The notes under the pieces: generated by a model
What the model was told of the DNA's origin: nothing
The model's input: only the letters and a program-made list of their open reading frames with translations
Database searches by the model: none
DNA from: Acholeplasmataceae bacterium
Lineage (GTDB): Bacteria; Bacillota_I; Bacilli_A; ML615J-28; CAG-698
NCBI GenBank assembly: GCA_012840905.1
Contig: DUVT01000283.1
Span: 1-8,282, forward strand
Reading direction: 5' to 3'
Length of the DNA: 8,282 bases
Made by a program: the position numbers and the translations under genes
Part shown: piece by piece, positions 5,940 through 8,282 of the stretch
How the letters are laid out: every line of letters starts with the position of its first letter
How positions within the stretch are numbered: the first letter of the stretch is position 1

Positions 5940-5977
5940 TAATATTATATCTTATTTTACTTGATAAGAAAATATTA
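5940..5977. repeat. Imperfect inverted repeat over the M20-like gene promoter region
   Basis: TAATATT (5940-5946) pairs with AATATTA (5971-5977), and TCTTAT (5950-5955) pairs with ATAAGA (5964-5969), around an 8-nt centre. It overlaps the only good -10 (TATAAT, minus strand, 5944-5949) ahead of the M20-like gene. It could be an operator or leader hairpin, but AT-rich composition alone could give such symmetry. Confidence 0.3.
5944..5949 (-). promoter_or_regulatory. Candidate -10 of the M20-like gene
   Basis: A perfect TATAAT on the minus strand, about 20 nt before the ATG at 5924. No convincing -35 is seen 15-18 nt upstream, only T-rich sequence. The next gene upstream (pepA) ends in a terminator, so a promoter is needed here. 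Confidence 0.4.
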
Positions 5978-6001
5978 TTGTTTTAATTATAAAATTATTG
6001 G

Positions 6002-6031
6002 TAAAGAAAAATGCGTGTATTACGCATTTTT
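6002..6031 (-). terminator. Terminator of serS-pepA
   Basis: AAAAATGCGT (6007-6016) and ACGCATTTTT (6022-6031) pair over 10 bp around a 5-nt loop. On the minus strand the T run at the end of the stem continues as C then TTT. The pepA stop codon (6020-6022) lies at the loop. It would end the serS-pepA transcript before the M20-like gene. Confidence 0.8.
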
Positions 6032-7474
6032 ATTTTTTAAGTATGTATAAAGTGATTTAACAGTAGCAGCTGTTGCACCATAAAATTGACCATTTGCTGG
6101 GCTTGTTGTAAAGGCTGTACCAGCTATATCTAAGTGTAACCACTTTGTACCTTCTTCAACAAATGCTTCTAAGAAAGCAGCTGCAGAGCTTGCACCCATT
6201 TCCCTACCAGTTGAATTTAGTAAGTCAGCAACTTTACTATCTCGAACTTTTTTTCTAATTGAATCATTAATTGGCATATGCCACACTTCTTCGTTTGCTT
6301 CTTTACTTGCTTTTAAGAAGTTATTAATCATTTCTTGATCATTACCGAAGAGACCTGTTACATCACTTCCTAAAGCTACAACGATTGCGCCAGTTAAAGT
6401 TGCAATATCAATAACTTCTTTCGCACCTTGTTGTTGTGTGAAAGTAAGAGCATCTGCAAGTGTTAATCTACCTTCTGCATCTGTAGATTTAATTTCAATA
6501 GTAAGTTTATTCATTGCAGTTATTACATCATCTGGAACTAATGCACTACCGTTAATTTTGTTATCTGTTGCACAAACAACAACTTGTAAGTTAATTGGTA
6601 GTTCATTTTTTACAACTGCTTCAAACACACCAAGTACTGTTGCAGCTCCAGCCATGTCACATTTCATATTCAACATATTTGTCTTAATTGAATAGCCACC
6701 AGTGTCAAACATTACACCTTTTCCAACTAATCCTACATATTCGCCTTTTCCACCATTATAAGTTAAATGAATTAATCTAGGTTCAGTTTTAGAGCCTTTA
6801 TTAACGCCTAAAAATGCATGCATTTCTAACTCTTCAATTTCTTTTTTATTATATATTTTTAGACCAACCTTTTTATTATCTAATTCATCAACTAAGTTTT
6901 CTGCATATTCTGCAAGTTCTACTGCATTTAAATGGTTATATGGTTTATTTACTAAATCTCTTACATTATTTAAAGCAGTTACTAAATTAAATGCTTCTTC
7001 AACTTCCTTTGTAAAGTCTAATTGTTTATTCGTAATTAAGTTTAGAGTTAATTCATTATTTACTTTTTTGCTTTGTAATTCATCAAATACATAGTTGTAA
7101 TAACCAATTGCAGTTACAACACGTTTTACAACTTCACTTAAATCTAAATTACCAGCTAGTGAATCTAAATTAATATTTAATTCACTTCCTAATTTATAAT
7201 TTACATTCATTAGTGCCTTTTCAAGTTGATCTAAGTTGAATGTTGTTAGTTTTCCTAAACAAACTAAATATACAACATTATTTTTTAATTTACCTAATGA
7301 GTATATTTTGTTTACTGCACCTAGTTTTTTATCGATAAATCCATTATTAAATAAATCAATTATTTCTTCATTTAAAGCATCATCAATCAATACCGAACTT
7401 TGTTCTTCAAAGAATCCATAAACTAATGGATTTTTATTATCTTTTTCTCTTTTATTTATTAATACTTGTAACAT
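6020..7474 (-). CDS. pepA: Leucyl aminopeptidase, M17 family (PepA-type)
   Basis: A 484-residue cytosolic two-metal aminopeptidase, normally hexameric, that releases N-terminal residues from peptides. An N-terminal macro-like domain (about 1-160) precedes the catalytic M17 domain. Metal and catalytic residues seen in order are VGKG (Lys252), FDTGG (Asp257), SIK (Lys264), CDMAG (Asp273) and TDAEGRL (Asp332, Glu334, Arg336). All seven expected residues are present. The first position of the NTDAEGRL family signature is Ser (STDAEGRL). ATLTGA (358-363) and the HLDIAGTAF stretch near 447-455 are further M17 signatures. It starts 9 nt after the serS stop with a perfect AGGAGG 5 nt before ATG, overlapping that stop, so the two genes are cotranscribed. 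A terminator follows. Full length. Confidence 0.95.
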   Translation of the reverse strand: MLQVLINKREKDNKNPLVYGFFEEQSSVLIDDALNEEIIDLFNNGFIDKKLGAVNKIYSLGKLKNNVVYLVCLGKLTTFNLDQLEKALMNVNYKLGSELNINLDSLAGNLDLSEVVKRVVTAIGYYNYVFDELQSKKVNNELTLNLITNKQLDFTKEVEEAFNLVTALNNVRDLVNKPYNHLNAVELAEYAENLVDELDNKKVGLKIYNKKEIEELEMHAFLGVNKGSKTEPRLIHLTYNGGKGEYVGLVGKGVMFDTGGYSIKTNMLNMKCDMAGAATVLGVFEAVVKNELPINLQVVVCATDNKINGSALVPDDVITAMNKLTIEIKSTDAEGRLTLADALTFTQQQGAKEVIDIATLTGAIVVALGSDVTGLFGNDQEMINNFLKASKEANEEVWHMPINDSIRKKVRDSKVADLLNSTGREMGASSAAAFLEAFVEEGTKWLHLDIAGTAFTTSPANGQFYGATAATVKSLYTYLKNKNA

Positions 7475-7483
7475 ACTTTCCTC

Positions 7484-8282
<799 letters not shown>

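Overview
The window is AT-rich (roughly 30% GC by eye) chromosomal DNA from a low-GC Bacillota. Tryptophan is read from TGG throughout, and a TGA ends one gene exactly where a strong Shine-Dalgarno/ATG pair starts the next. The standard bacterial code (table 11) therefore fits, and the Mycoplasma code does not. A CwlJ-type spore cortex hydrolase next to GerQ points to an endospore former or a recent descendant of one. Very low GC plus tandem NrnA paralogs suggests a Bacilli lineage near Erysipelotrichales/Haloplasmatales or the non-parasitic mollicute relatives, but that placement is inference.

Layout. Positions 1-2499 (minus strand) hold a compact operon in the order nrnA-like 2, nrnA-like 1, surE. 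SurE is cut by the left edge. The genes overlap (8-nt and 1-nt overlaps), and an extended -10 promoter lies upstream. Positions 2632-3465 (plus) hold the two-gene cwlJ-gerQ spore germination operon, closed by a hairpin terminator. Positions 3515-4045 (minus) encode a small multi-spanning membrane protein of the Gx transporter / 'heptaprenyl diphosphate synthase component I' family. It is divergently paired with a HIT-domain protein gene at 4138-4539 (plus). Positions 4548-5924 (minus) encode a membrane-anchored M20-type peptidase homolog that lacks several expected active-site residues. Positions 6020-8282 (minus) hold serS (5' part outside the window) followed 9 nt later by an M17 leucyl aminopeptidase gene.

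How the genes relate. NrnA-type enzymes cut nanoRNAs and linear dinucleotides to mononucleotides, and SurE dephosphorylates 5'-nucleoside monophosphates, so the left operon reads as a small RNA-turnover/nucleotide-salvage unit. CwlJ degrades spore cortex during germination and, in Bacillus, needs GerQ to be placed in the coat. The remaining genes are housekeeping (SerRS, aminopeptidase, HIT hydrolase) or poorly characterised (Gx family, M20-like).

Every gene-to-gene gap is shorter than 140 bp and holds only promoters, Shine-Dalgarno sites and hairpin terminators. I see no tRNA or rRNA, insertion sequence, CRISPR array, riboswitch or prophage gene. The window looks like ordinary core chromosome. 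The best leads are the altered M20 active site and the lysine-free N-terminus of GerQ.
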